This document shows, piece after piece, positions 8,845 through 17,858 of a stretch of 64,000 bases of DNA (within the stretch, counting starts at the first letter, position 1; each line of letters begins with the position of its first letter). The stretch comes from Bacteroidota bacterium (GTDB lineage: Bacteria; Bacteroidota; Bacteroidia; NS11-12g; UBA955). The position numbers and the translations under genes are program-made. The stretch is taken from the NCBI GenBank assembly GCA_016787485.1, contig JAEUUL010000008.1:62001-126000 (forward strand), read 5' to 3'. Below the pieces are notes generated by a model. It made no database searches. It was not told the origin of the DNA and saw nothing but the letters and a program-made list of their open reading frames with translations.

Positions 8845-9981
8845 ATGAAATCATCGAATATATTCTTCTCAACCCTTGTCGTACTGCTGGCTGCCTGCGG
8901 TGGAAAGCAGGACCCCGTGCAGGCAAAAAAAGCAGAACTCGAAAAAATCCGCAAGGAAATTGCAGCCCTGCAGGCCAAAGCCAAAACCCTGGAAGACGAA
9001 CTGGCCAAAATGCAACCCGGAGGACCCGAGGGCAAACTGGTGGAAACCGAAACCGTGGAAACTGCCGATTTCCGCAGTTACCTTACCCTTGAAGGCAAAG
9101 CCGATGCAGAGCAAAGCACCATAGCCACAGCTCAGGTGCCGGGTACAGTAACCCAGGTTCTGGCCCAGGCCGGACAACAGGTATCTGCCGGACAAGCGCT
9201 GGCCTACCTGGACAATGCAGCATTGAAACAAAGCAGACAGCAACTGGAACAGCAACTGAGTTTTGTAAACACCCTGTATGATAAACAGAAACGCCTGTGG
9301 GAACAGGGTGTGGGAACTGAAGTACAGTTCCTGAGTGCTAAAAACCAGAAAGAAGCGCTGGAGAAAAACCTGGCCACCCTTGACGCACAAATTGCCATGT
9401 ATACAGTGAAATCTCCCATCAGTGGCAGTGTGGAAAGTGTGGACACCAAAGTAGGACAGGCAGCTGCACCGGGCATTCCCATGTTTAAAGTAGTGAATCT
9501 GGGCAACCTGAAAGTTGTGGCCGATGTTGCTGAAAGCTATGCGCAGAAAATCAACACAGGGGACCAGGTTCTTATTGAATTCCCCGATCTGGAAAAGAAA
9601 CTGGAAGCCAAAGTAAGCTTTGCCAGCAAGGTGATAGACCCGCTGAACCGCACCTTTAAGGTTGAAATACGCATACCGGCCATGGCCGATGTGAAACCCA
9701 ACATGATTGCCCGCCTGAAAATCACCAATTACCAGAACAAAGCAGCCATAACAGTGCCATCCAACTGCCTGCAACAATCCGATGAAGCCACCTATGTTAT
9801 GGTAGCCATTGATGAAAAAGGAAAACTCATCGCACGCCGCCGTGTGGTTAAAACCGGAAAATCCGGCGAGGACCGCACCGAGATAACCGATGGACTGCAA
9901 AAAGGCGATCTGGTGATTGTAACCGGCTATCAGGAACTCAACGACGGACAGGAAATACAGCCCGCCAAAACCGAAAAATAA
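8845..9981 (+). CDS. RND efflux periplasmic adaptor, lipoprotein
   Basis: A 378-residue membrane-fusion protein. The lipobox LAAC at residues 15-18 predicts a lipid-anchored protein. A short coiled coil (about 25-55, AKKAELEKIRKEIAALQAKA) precedes the barrel-sandwich half-motifs around 90-125 (GTVTQVLAQAGQQVSAGQALAYL) and 185-215, which flank the alpha-hairpin. A beta-barrel and a membrane-proximal domain follow. It links the inner-membrane pump to the TolC channel. The extra N-terminal helix before the hairpin is common in Bacteroidota adaptors. Confidence 0.92.
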   Translation: MKSSNIFFSTLVVLLAACGGKQDPVQAKKAELEKIRKEIAALQAKAKTLEDELAKMQPGGPEGKLVETETVETADFRSYLTLEGKADAEQSTIATAQVPGTVTQVLAQAGQQVSAGQALAYLDNAALKQSRQQLEQQLSFVNTLYDKQKRLWEQGVGTEVQFLSAKNQKEALEKNLATLDAQIAMYTVKSPISGSVESVDTKVGQAAAPGIPMFKVVNLGNLKVVADVAESYAQKINTGDQVLIEFPDLEKKLEAKVSFASKVIDPLNRTFKVEIRIPAMADVKPNMIARLKITNYQNKAAITVPSNCLQQSDEATYVMVAIDEKGKLIARRRVVKTGKSGEDRTEITDGLQKGDLVIVTGYQELNDGQEIQPAKTEK

Positions 9982-10002
9982 ACCGAAAAACTGAGCAAAC
10001 CC

Positions 10003-13000
10003 ATGAGTGGCTTTAAACAATTCAAGCCCAGCAGCTGGAGTATAGACAACAAAACCAGCATTTATATCCTTACCCTGTTTATCAGTGTAGCGGGTATTAT
10101 CAGCTATATCAAGCTGCCCAAAGAGCAGTTTCCCGATATCGTTATTCCCACCATCTACGTTCAAACCATTTATCCAGGCTCATCACCCAAGGATATTGAG
10201 AACCTGATTACCAAACCCATCGAGAAAAAGATCAAATCCATCAGTGGTGTAAAGAAACTGAAAAGTCAGTCCATACAAGACTTCAGCATCATCACCGTAG
10301 AATTTGATACCGATGTTAAGGTAGACCAGGCCAAACAAAAGGTGAAGGACGAAGTGGACAAAGCCAAAAGCGACTTGCCCACCGACCTGAAAAACGACCC
10401 CATGGTAATGGAAGTGAATTTCAGCGACATTCCCGTGCTGTATATCAACATCAGCGGAACCTACGACCTGCCTTCGCTGAAACGCTATGCAGAAATGGCC
10501 AAAGACCGTATCGAAAGCATGAAGGAAATCACCCGGGTGGATATTGTTGGGGCACTGGACCGAGAAGTACAGGTAAACCTGGATTTGGCAGCCATGGGCG
10601 CAGCCGGACTTACCCTGGACGATGTGTCAAGGGCCATACAATACGAAAACATGCGCATTTCCGGAGGCAACGTGGATGTGGGCAATATGAAGCGCAGCCT
10701 GAGTGTAAGCGGCGAATTCAAGAACAAAGCCGATATAGAAAATCTGGTGATTCGCAGCAGTGCAGGTGCCACGGTTTACCTGCGCGACATGGCCGAAGTA
10801 AAGGACGGTTTCAAAGAAAAAGAAAGCTATGCGCGCCTGGAAGGGAAAAATGTGATTACACTGAACGTGGTGAAACGCGCGGGTGAAAACCTGATTGAAG
10901 CCAGCGACAAGTGTCGTGAAATTGTGGACGATTTACAAAAAACCAAGGCCTACCCTGCCGATCTGCATGTGGTTCTTACCGGAGACCGAAGTACCAAAAC
11001 CCGCGTAACCCTGCATGACCTCATCAATACGATTATCATTGGTTTTGTACTGGTATCGCTTATCCTCATGTTCTTTATGGGTGCCACCAATGCCATTTTT
11101 GTGGCCCTGAGTGTACCCCTCTCCTGCTTTGTGGCCTTCCTGGTGATGCCCACCATCGGATTCAGCCTCAACATGATTGTGCTGTTTAGCTTCCTGCTGG
11201 CACTGGGCATTGTGGTGGACGACGCCATTGTGGTGATAGAAAACACCCACCGCCTGTTTAAAAACGGACAGGTACCCATAGTAACCGCGGCCAAAAAAGC
11301 CGCAGGAGAAGTATTTCTGCCAGTGCTCAGCGGAACCCTTACCACACTTGCACCATTTGTGCCTCTGGCTTTCTGGAAAGGCATTGTGGGCAAATTCATG
11401 TTTTTCCTGCCGGTTACACTCATCATCACACTGCTGGCCTCGCTTGTGGTAGCCTATATCATCAACCCGGTGTTTGCGGTTGACTTTATGAAACCGCACC
11501 ATGACAGCGATGAGAAAAAACCTGCATTCACACGTGGTTTCTACCGTACAGCCATCGTTTTTGGCGTGCTGTCATTGCTCTTCTACCTGGGCGGAAATCC
11601 GGGTATGGGTAACTTTATTGTGTTCCTTTTCCTGTTGTATTCCCTGCACAAATTCTGGTTGGAAAAAGTCATCCGGAATTTCCAGAACAAATCCTGGCCC
11701 CGTGTGCAGAATGCCTACCGCCGTATTATTGAATACCTGCTTACCCCAAAGCGGTCGCGCAGGCTCCTGTGGAGTACCCTCATCCTGTTTATTGCCTCCA
11801 TCGTCATCACCATTGTGCGCAAACCTACCGTGGTGTTCTTTCCTGCAGCTGAACCCAATTTTACCTATGTGTACTTTACACTGCCGGTAGGCACCAGTGC
11901 CTCGCATACCGATAGCATTGTGCGTCTGGCAGAAAAGAAAGTATTCAAAGCCATAGATGCTGACCGCGATATTGTAGAAAGTGTGATATCCAATGTTGCC
12001 GTGGGTGCCACAGACCCCAACAGCGGCGATCGTAGTGTGGCAGGCAACCGCGGAAAAATCACCGTAGCCTTTGTCGAATTCAGCAAACGAAAAGGAAAAA
12101 GCACAGCCACTACACTTAAAAACATCCGCGAGACCATGACCGGATTTGCAGGGGTGGAAATCGTGGTGGAAGCCGAACGCAACGGTCCGCCTGTGGGCAA
12201 AGCCGTAAACATAGAAATACGGGGAGACGAGTTTGAGTCGCTGGTTTCTACCGCCTCCAAACTAAAAAGATTCCTCGACGACAAGCATATAGGCGGAGTG
12301 GAAGAGCTGAAATCCGACTTTATCAGTTCCAAACCCGAGGTGGTGATACAGGTAGACCGCGAACGGGCCAACCGTCAGGGAATCAGCACAGCACAAATTG
12401 GCATGGCACTACGTAACAGCATTTATGGCGCAGAGGCCAGTAAATTCCGCGACGACAACGACGACTACCCCATTATGGTGCGTGTAAAAAAAGAGCAGGC
12501 CAATGATCTGGATGCCCTTTTGAACATGAAAATCACTTACCGCGATATGGTGATGGGTGGCATGTTGCGTCAGGTGCCACTGAGTGCTGTGGCCACCGTG
12601 GTAAAAGCCAACTCCTATGGTGGGATCAACCGCCTGAATCAGAAGAGGGTAATCACCCTTGCCTCCAATGTGATTGCCGGCTATGCGCCAAATGAGGTAG
12701 TGGCACAGGTGCAAACCGCCATAGATCAGTTTGACAAACCCGGAGACCTGCAGGTAGTGATGACCGGTGAACAGGAAGAACAGAAAGAAACCGGTAGTTT
12801 CCTGGGTATGGCCATGCTGGCATCCATTTGCCTTATCATTATCATACTGGTTACACAGTTCAACTCCATTTCCAAGCCCATCCTCATCCTTACAGAGATA
12901 TTCTTCTCCATCACCGGGGTATTGCTGGGACTGGCCATATTCAACATGGATTTCTCTGTGGTAATGACCGGAATAGGCATAGTGGCGCTGGCTGGAATCG

Positions 13001-13422
13001 TAGTGCGAAACGGTATATTGCTGGTAGAGTTCACGGATTTGCTGCGTTCCGAAGGAGTTCCCCTGCGTGAAGCCATCATAGAAGCCGGACGCACACGTAT
13101 GACTCCGGTACTGCTAACTGCAGGCGCTACCATACTTGGTCTGATACCGCTGGCTGTGGGACTCAATCTGGACTTTGTCACACTCTTTACCGAGTTCAAT
13201 CCGCACCTGTACCTGGGTGGTGACAACGTAGCTTTCTGGGGTCCTCTCAGCTGGACCATGATCTTCGGACTCGGTTTTGCTACCTTCCTCACCCTGATAC
13301 TGGTTCCGGCCATGTATTACCTGAACGAAAAATTCAAAACCCGCTTTTTCGGCTGGTTTGGCCGCACATACGACCCCGATGCAAATGCCAGACCCGATGC
13401 CCTGAAAAATCTGGATTACTAA
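10003..13422 (+). CDS. RND-family efflux permease (AcrB-like)
   Basis: A 1139-residue inner-membrane proton/drug antiporter. The first membrane helix is near residues 20-40, followed by a large periplasmic porter domain. A second set of helices (about 340-490) contains the paired aspartates of the proton relay at about 406-407 (GIVVDDAIVVIEN). The duplicated half shows VMTGIGIVALAGIVVRNGILLVEF. A short insertion with extra hydrophobic stretches (about 500-550) between the halves makes it slightly longer than E. coli AcrB. Substrates cannot be inferred. It ends the operon and is followed by a strong terminator. Confidence 0.93.
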   Translation: MSGFKQFKPSSWSIDNKTSIYILTLFISVAGIISYIKLPKEQFPDIVIPTIYVQTIYPGSSPKDIENLITKPIEKKIKSISGVKKLKSQSIQDFSIITVEFDTDVKVDQAKQKVKDEVDKAKSDLPTDLKNDPMVMEVNFSDIPVLYINISGTYDLPSLKRYAEMAKDRIESMKEITRVDIVGALDREVQVNLDLAAMGAAGLTLDDVSRAIQYENMRISGGNVDVGNMKRSLSVSGEFKNKADIENLVIRSSAGATVYLRDMAEVKDGFKEKESYARLEGKNVITLNVVKRAGENLIEASDKCREIVDDLQKTKAYPADLHVVLTGDRSTKTRVTLHDLINTIIIGFVLVSLILMFFMGATNAIFVALSVPLSCFVAFLVMPTIGFSLNMIVLFSFLLALGIVVDDAIVVIENTHRLFKNGQVPIVTAAKKAAGEVFLPVLSGTLTTLAPFVPLAFWKGIVGKFMFFLPVTLIITLLASLVVAYIINPVFAVDFMKPHHDSDEKKPAFTRGFYRTAIVFGVLSLLFYLGGNPGMGNFIVFLFLLYSLHKFWLEKVIRNFQNKSWPRVQNAYRRIIEYLLTPKRSRRLLWSTLILFIASIVITIVRKPTVVFFPAAEPNFTYVYFTLPVGTSASHTDSIVRLAEKKVFKAIDADRDIVESVISNVAVGATDPNSGDRSVAGNRGKITVAFVEFSKRKGKSTATTLKNIRETMTGFAGVEIVVEAERNGPPVGKAVNIEIRGDEFESLVSTASKLKRFLDDKHIGGVEELKSDFISSKPEVVIQVDRERANRQGISTAQIGMALRNSIYGAEASKFRDDNDDYPIMVRVKKEQANDLDALLNMKITYRDMVMGGMLRQVPLSAVATVVKANSYGGINRLNQKRVITLASNVIAGYAPNEVVAQVQTAIDQFDKPGDLQVVMTGEQEEQKETGSFLGMAMLASICLIIIILVTQFNSISKPILILTEIFFSITGVLLGLAIFNMDFSVVMTGIGIVALAGIVVRNGILLVEFTDLLRSEGVPLREAIIEAGRTRMTPVLLTAGATILGLIPLAVGLNLDFVTLFTEFNPHLYLGGDNVAFWGPLSWTMIFGLGFATFLTLILVPAMYYLNEKFKTRFFGWFGRTYDPDANARPDALKNLDY

Positions 13423-13451
13423 AAGTCTAGCTTTTAGCGAACTCATTACAG

Positions 13452-13486
13452 AAATGCATGTCATCTGCGGATGGCATGCATTTTTT
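13452..13486 (+). terminator. Terminator of the efflux operon
   Basis: A 14-bp stem with one G-T pair closes a TGCG tetraloop and is followed by six T. It begins 30 bases after the pump stop codon, a good rho-independent terminator. Confidence 0.85.
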
Positions 13487-13720
13487 AATTCCTCTTCTTC
13501 TTGTCTTTTGCCCTGTTCAGATATCTTGACACCCCACACAAACTGTTGACTGTTACATTTGGCCCGCAGGCATTAGGCTAGCTATAGAAAACACCCACAC
13601 TGTAACATCCTGCATTCAACAATTCAATAACCACTTCTAAATCCATTTGCCCGCTAAAATCGTGAACAAAATGTGTATGCTGGCCGGATGGTGAAGGATA
13701 AATTGCAGGACGGTAGAATT
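13487..13720. other. Leader region upstream of mutS
   Basis: This 234-base stretch holds one exact TAnnTTTG box (TACATTTG, 13554-13561), which would start a transcript about 150 bases before the chosen mutS ATG. No -33 element sits at the normal distance, and no RNA fold or small gene is evident. In-frame GTG 13673 and ATG 13688 are alternative mutS starts. Confidence 0.4.
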
Positions 13721-16351
13721 ATGTGCGCATCCCCCAAAAACAAAACAGAAACACCCCTCATGAAGCAGTACTATGCCATCAAGGCACAGTATCCCGGTGC
13801 CTTGCTGCTGTTTCGAGTGGGTGATTTTTATGAAACCTTTGATGAAGATGCCCGCATTACTTCAAAGGTATTGGGAATTGTGCTTACCAAACGCAGCAAC
13901 GGAGCCGCCTCAGACATGGATCTGGCCGGGTTTCCGCACCACTCACTTGACAGTTATCTGCCCCGTTTGGTGAAAGCCGGCCACCGTGTAGCCATCTGCG
14001 ACCAACTGGAAGACCCCAAACTGACCAAAACCATCGTAAAACGCGGGGTAACCGAACTTGTAACTCCCGGAGTGAGCTACAACGACAAAGTGCTTGAAAG
14101 CCGGCAAAGCAATTACCTTGCATCGCTGTGGCTGGGGGCAGACAAATACGGTATCGCCTTTTTGGACATCAGTACCGGTGAGTTTCTGGCCACCTCCGGT
14201 GAGTCGGATTACATACGCAAGCTGCTGTTTGGCTTTCATCCGGCCGAGGTGCTGTATCCAAAGTCTCAAACCGCTGCCATGCAAGCCCTGGCTGGAGACA
14301 CATTCTTTTCACAGTCGCTGGACGAATGGGTATACCAGACCGATTATGCCATGGAAAAGTTGTGCAGACAATTCCAAACTAGCAGTCTGCGCGGGTATGG
14401 CATAGCCGATATGCCGGAAGCCATACTGGCGGCAGGAGCTGCCCTGCAGTATCTGGACCATACTCAGCACACCCAAACTGCCCATATCCATACCCTGAGC
14501 CGTATAGACGAGGACAGATACGTGTGGCTGGACGGGTTTACCATCCGCAATCTGGAACTGCTGAGCCCTGTATTTCCGGGAGGAAACAGCCTTCTGCAGG
14601 TAACAGACAAAACCACTACACCCATGGGTGCCCGCCTTCTGAGAAACTGGCTGGTGCTGCCACTGAAAGATAAAAACAGCATAGTGGAAAGACATGCCAT
14701 GGTTGAATACTTCACCACAAACACAGCACAGTTGTCCAGATGTACCGGTATAGCCGAACGGGTTGGCGATTTGCAGCGCATTGTTTCTAAAGTTGCACTT
14801 GGCCGCATCAATCCAAGGGAACTGCTGCAACTGGGACGCAGTCTGTCCGCTGTTCAGGAATTGCAACAGGTACTTGCCGACTCACAAAATCCGGCGCTGA
14901 ACCATTTGCTTCAGTTGCTCAATCCATGCGATGCGGTAACATCAGCCATACAGCAGCAAATCGCTGAGGATGCACCTGCCCTGCTGAACAAAGGCGGGGT
15001 GTTTAAAAACGGCGTTTCGGAAGAACTGGATGAACTCAGGTTCATTGCGTTCAGCGGCAAAGATTATCTGGCCGATTTGCAGCGGCGCGAGGCAGAAAAA
15101 ACAGGAATAAGCAGCCTGAAAGTGGGATTCAACAACGTATTCGGTTACTATCTGGAAGTTACCCATGCCCACAAAAACAAGGTACCCGCAGAATGGATAC
15201 GCAAACAAACCCTTACCGGGGCCGAACGATACATTACCCCCGAACTGAAGGAGTATGAGGAAAAAATACTGAATGCCGAAGACCGCATGGGAGCTGTGGA
15301 GCAGCGTCTGTGGGATGACCTCATGCAAGTACTTGCTCCATGGGTGGCACCCATACAGATGAATGCAACCCTGGTGGCACAATTGGATGTGCTTATGGGC
15401 TTTGCTGCACTGGCGCTTGAAAACAACTATTGCAGACCTGTGATGGACGAGTCTTTTGACCTGGACCTCAAAAATTGTCGCCACCCGGTGATAGAAAAAC
15501 AACTGCCTCCCAATGAAAGCTATATACCCAACGATATTCTGCTGAACGGGGAAGAACAGCGTATGATTATCCTTACCGGGCCCAACATGAGTGGTAAGAG
15601 TGCGGTATTGCGGCAAACGGCTCTGTGTGTAATTCTGGCCCAGTGCGGCAGCTTTGTTCCCTGCTCTTCGGCACGCATAGGCCTGGTAGACAAAATTTAT
15701 ACCCGGGTGGGTGCCAGTGACAACATCAGTTCGGGAGAATCCACGTTCATGGTGGAAATGATTGAGACCGCCAGCATTCTGAATAACCTGAGCAACCGCA
15801 GCCTGATTCTGCTGGATGAAATCGGCAGGGGTACCAGCACCTACGATGGAGTGAGCCTGGCATGGAGTATTGCCGAATTTTTGCAGGGACACAGCGCCCG
15901 GCCCAAAACGCTGTTTGCCACCCATTACCATGAACTGAACGAACTGGAGAGCAAACTGGAAGGCATTCGCAATTACCACATAGACATCCGCGAGCAGGCA
16001 AACAATATCGTGTTTTTACGCAAACTGAAACCCGGCGGCAGCGAACACTCATTTGGCATCCATGTAGCTCAGATGGCGGGTATCCCGAATCAGGTGCTGC
16101 TGCGTGCCAGTGAAATTCTGCACAATCTGGAGTCCGACCGCGCAAGCATAAGCGGACGCGAAACGCTGAAAAAGACAACACCTTCCAAAGTCTACCAGAT
16201 GAGCATGTTTCAAACAGAGGACCCAAGTGTGCAAATGGCCCGTGAAATGCTGCAGAAAACGGATATCAATGCCCTTACACCCATTGATGCACTGCTGAAA
16301 TTGCAGGAGTTGAAACACCGGCTGCTGGCACCTGTACCTTCGGAAAATTGA
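13721..16351 (+). CDS. mutS: DNA mismatch repair protein MutS
   Basis: An 876-residue mismatch-recognition ATPase. The N-terminal mismatch-binding domain carries the Phe-x-Glu reading motif within GDFYETFDEDA, followed by connector, lever and clamp domains. The ATPase has Walker A GPNMSGKS near residue 620, then DNISSGESTFMVEM, LILLDEIGRGTST and FATHYHEL. The start was chosen at ATG 13721 because relatives have only about eight residues before ETPLMKQY; ATG 13688 and GTG 13673 are in frame. Its stop abuts the stop of the opposing gene. Confidence 0.95.
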   Translation: MCASPKNKTETPLMKQYYAIKAQYPGALLLFRVGDFYETFDEDARITSKVLGIVLTKRSNGAASDMDLAGFPHHSLDSYLPRLVKAGHRVAICDQLEDPKLTKTIVKRGVTELVTPGVSYNDKVLESRQSNYLASLWLGADKYGIAFLDISTGEFLATSGESDYIRKLLFGFHPAEVLYPKSQTAAMQALAGDTFFSQSLDEWVYQTDYAMEKLCRQFQTSSLRGYGIADMPEAILAAGAALQYLDHTQHTQTAHIHTLSRIDEDRYVWLDGFTIRNLELLSPVFPGGNSLLQVTDKTTTPMGARLLRNWLVLPLKDKNSIVERHAMVEYFTTNTAQLSRCTGIAERVGDLQRIVSKVALGRINPRELLQLGRSLSAVQELQQVLADSQNPALNHLLQLLNPCDAVTSAIQQQIAEDAPALLNKGGVFKNGVSEELDELRFIAFSGKDYLADLQRREAEKTGISSLKVGFNNVFGYYLEVTHAHKNKVPAEWIRKQTLTGAERYITPELKEYEEKILNAEDRMGAVEQRLWDDLMQVLAPWVAPIQMNATLVAQLDVLMGFAALALENNYCRPVMDESFDLDLKNCRHPVIEKQLPPNESYIPNDILLNGEEQRMIILTGPNMSGKSAVLRQTALCVILAQCGSFVPCSSARIGLVDKIYTRVGASDNISSGESTFMVEMIETASILNNLSNRSLILLDEIGRGTSTYDGVSLAWSIAEFLQGHSARPKTLFATHYHELNELESKLEGIRNYHIDIREQANNIVFLRKLKPGGSEHSFGIHVAQMAGIPNQVLLRASEILHNLESDRASISGRETLKKTTPSKVYQMSMFQTEDPSVQMAREMLQKTDINALTPIDALLKLQELKHRLLAPVPSEN

Positions 16352-17848
16352 TTACTGAAATGCGGTAATGGCATACACCCATCGGCGAAACGCTTGTCCG
16401 GGTGCGGTTTTTACCCGCTGATACCCATTAACAATGTACCTGTTTTTTCGCCAATACATGGCCTTTAATGGATCCGATTTGGGTACTTCATGGCTGGCTC
16501 CCCTTTCCATTATCGTGCAGTTCGCTGTGAGGTTTCCGTCATGTAACCTGTAACTATACACTGCATTTCTCCAGGGATATAAGAGACGAATACAATGGGA
16601 TAAACTGTCTGTAAAGGCCACGGAAACCCGGTTTGGTTCGGATATCCGTTCGGTTATGGTTAAAGGAATGGTAATGTGTTCTTCTATCTTTCCTGTAGAA
16701 TCCAATGCACAGACCAAACTGTGCGAATACTCCGGGATAACGCTGCGCCAGGCGTTGCGGGTTTGCCGGTCCATTTCCCATGCGTTATTGGGTGGATCCT
16801 GAATCACCCGGAAAAAATCGAAATGCATAAGGGTTCTGCCTGGCCAGAAGGTGGTCTCTCCCATCACCACCGGACCGTTCCACATGAGTTCCTTTTCTTT
16901 CCGCTGTTTCTTTTCCCTTTTTTTCTGCATCCGATTCTCCGGCACGGGTCCCATCCAGGCATAAAACCTTTCAAGGGTAGTAAACTCTGTATATTGAAGT
17001 TCTTCTGTTTTTCCTGCCTCATACCGACCCCAGAAATAGCCCTGGGGCGTGTTTCGCAGCCGGAGATGGTCCCAAATGCCGCAAACAGTATATTGGCCTG
17101 TACCTGTGCGGGTATAGAAGATATTCTGCCAGCGGTAGGGTTTGTTCTGGTCATAATTCCCTGCATACTGCACCGGAATCTGTGCCTGCCCATCCATTCC
17201 GAGAATGGTAAAAGCATGCCTTCCCTTTTGACTGTAAGCATCCAACTTATAGAGCAACAGAAAATCCTGCTCATCCCAGGTCATTGCAGCATCCAGCACC
17301 ACATCTGCATCCGGCCATGTAAACGGGAGTTTTCTGATTCCCGAATCGGGATGAAAACGGTATAACACGGGCCGGTAATTGCGTTCTGAAGCCAGTATCC
17401 ATTCTCCGTTTACAGGCAACAGGACCTGGGGAAGCCATTTCTGCCCCTGCGTTATTTTCACCTCATGCTTCTGCGTTTTTCCTGAATGCGTATTCAAGAA
17501 CAAAAAGGTAGCAGTGTGAAAGGTGTTTTGTATAAAAAAACCCACCTCGTGTTTCCTGGCAGAATAAGCAACCCGTAACTGTGTTGCATCGGTCTCTAGT
17601 TTGACGGTATCGGTATACACCGGGCGCAGTGCAGTATCCAGCAGATGCCATGCAATACTTCGTCTGCCTGAAGGGGCAGTTTCCCATAGCATGAGTCCGT
17701 CTTCTTTCAGATTAAGAACATGCAGGTCACGGCCGGGTTTAAACAATTCATAGCGGTAAAGCTGGGAATCCTGGGCCCCTGCATTGGCCAGAACCAGGGA
17801 CAACAAAACCGGTATGAGGATGCGCTGCAACAGCTGCAATTTAAGCAA
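16352..17848 (-). CDS. Secreted protein of unknown function downstream of a TonB receptor
   Basis: A 498-residue protein with an N-terminal signal peptide (LIPVLLSLVLANAGAQ). The mature part looks like repeated beta-strands with many Trp, Tyr and Arg residues, suggesting a beta-propeller-like or barrel fold. A basic stretch (QKKREKKQRKEKELMW, residues about 308-323) is odd for an exported protein. I recognise no family. It starts 10 bases after the TonB-dependent receptor stop, so the two are co-transcribed and probably work together at the cell surface. It is convergent with mutS, with touching stop codons. Confidence 0.7.
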   Translation of the reverse strand: MLKLQLLQRILIPVLLSLVLANAGAQDSQLYRYELFKPGRDLHVLNLKEDGLMLWETAPSGRRSIAWHLLDTALRPVYTDTVKLETDATQLRVAYSARKHEVGFFIQNTFHTATFLFLNTHSGKTQKHEVKITQGQKWLPQVLLPVNGEWILASERNYRPVLYRFHPDSGIRKLPFTWPDADVVLDAAMTWDEQDFLLLYKLDAYSQKGRHAFTILGMDGQAQIPVQYAGNYDQNKPYRWQNIFYTRTGTGQYTVCGIWDHLRLRNTPQGYFWGRYEAGKTEELQYTEFTTLERFYAWMGPVPENRMQKKREKKQRKEKELMWNGPVVMGETTFWPGRTLMHFDFFRVIQDPPNNAWEMDRQTRNAWRSVIPEYSHSLVCALDSTGKIEEHITIPLTITERISEPNRVSVAFTDSLSHCIRLLYPWRNAVYSYRLHDGNLTANCTIMERGASHEVPKSDPLKAMYWRKNRYIVNGYQRVKTAPGQAFRRWVYAITAFQ

Positions 17849-17858
17849 AACCCACTTA

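Noticed and set aside
8869-10164. A 431-codon open frame opposite the efflux adaptor gene
   Set aside because: It is antisense to a well-recognised adaptor with all its motifs; its product is low-complexity His/Phe/Gly-rich sequence with no domain.
13673-13720. Upstream GTG or ATG as mutS start
   Set aside because: They add 11-16 residues not expected before ETPLMKQY; kept only as alternatives.
14942-15979. A 345-codon minus-strand frame inside mutS
   Set aside because: MutS is unambiguous across the region, and the antisense product resembles nothing.
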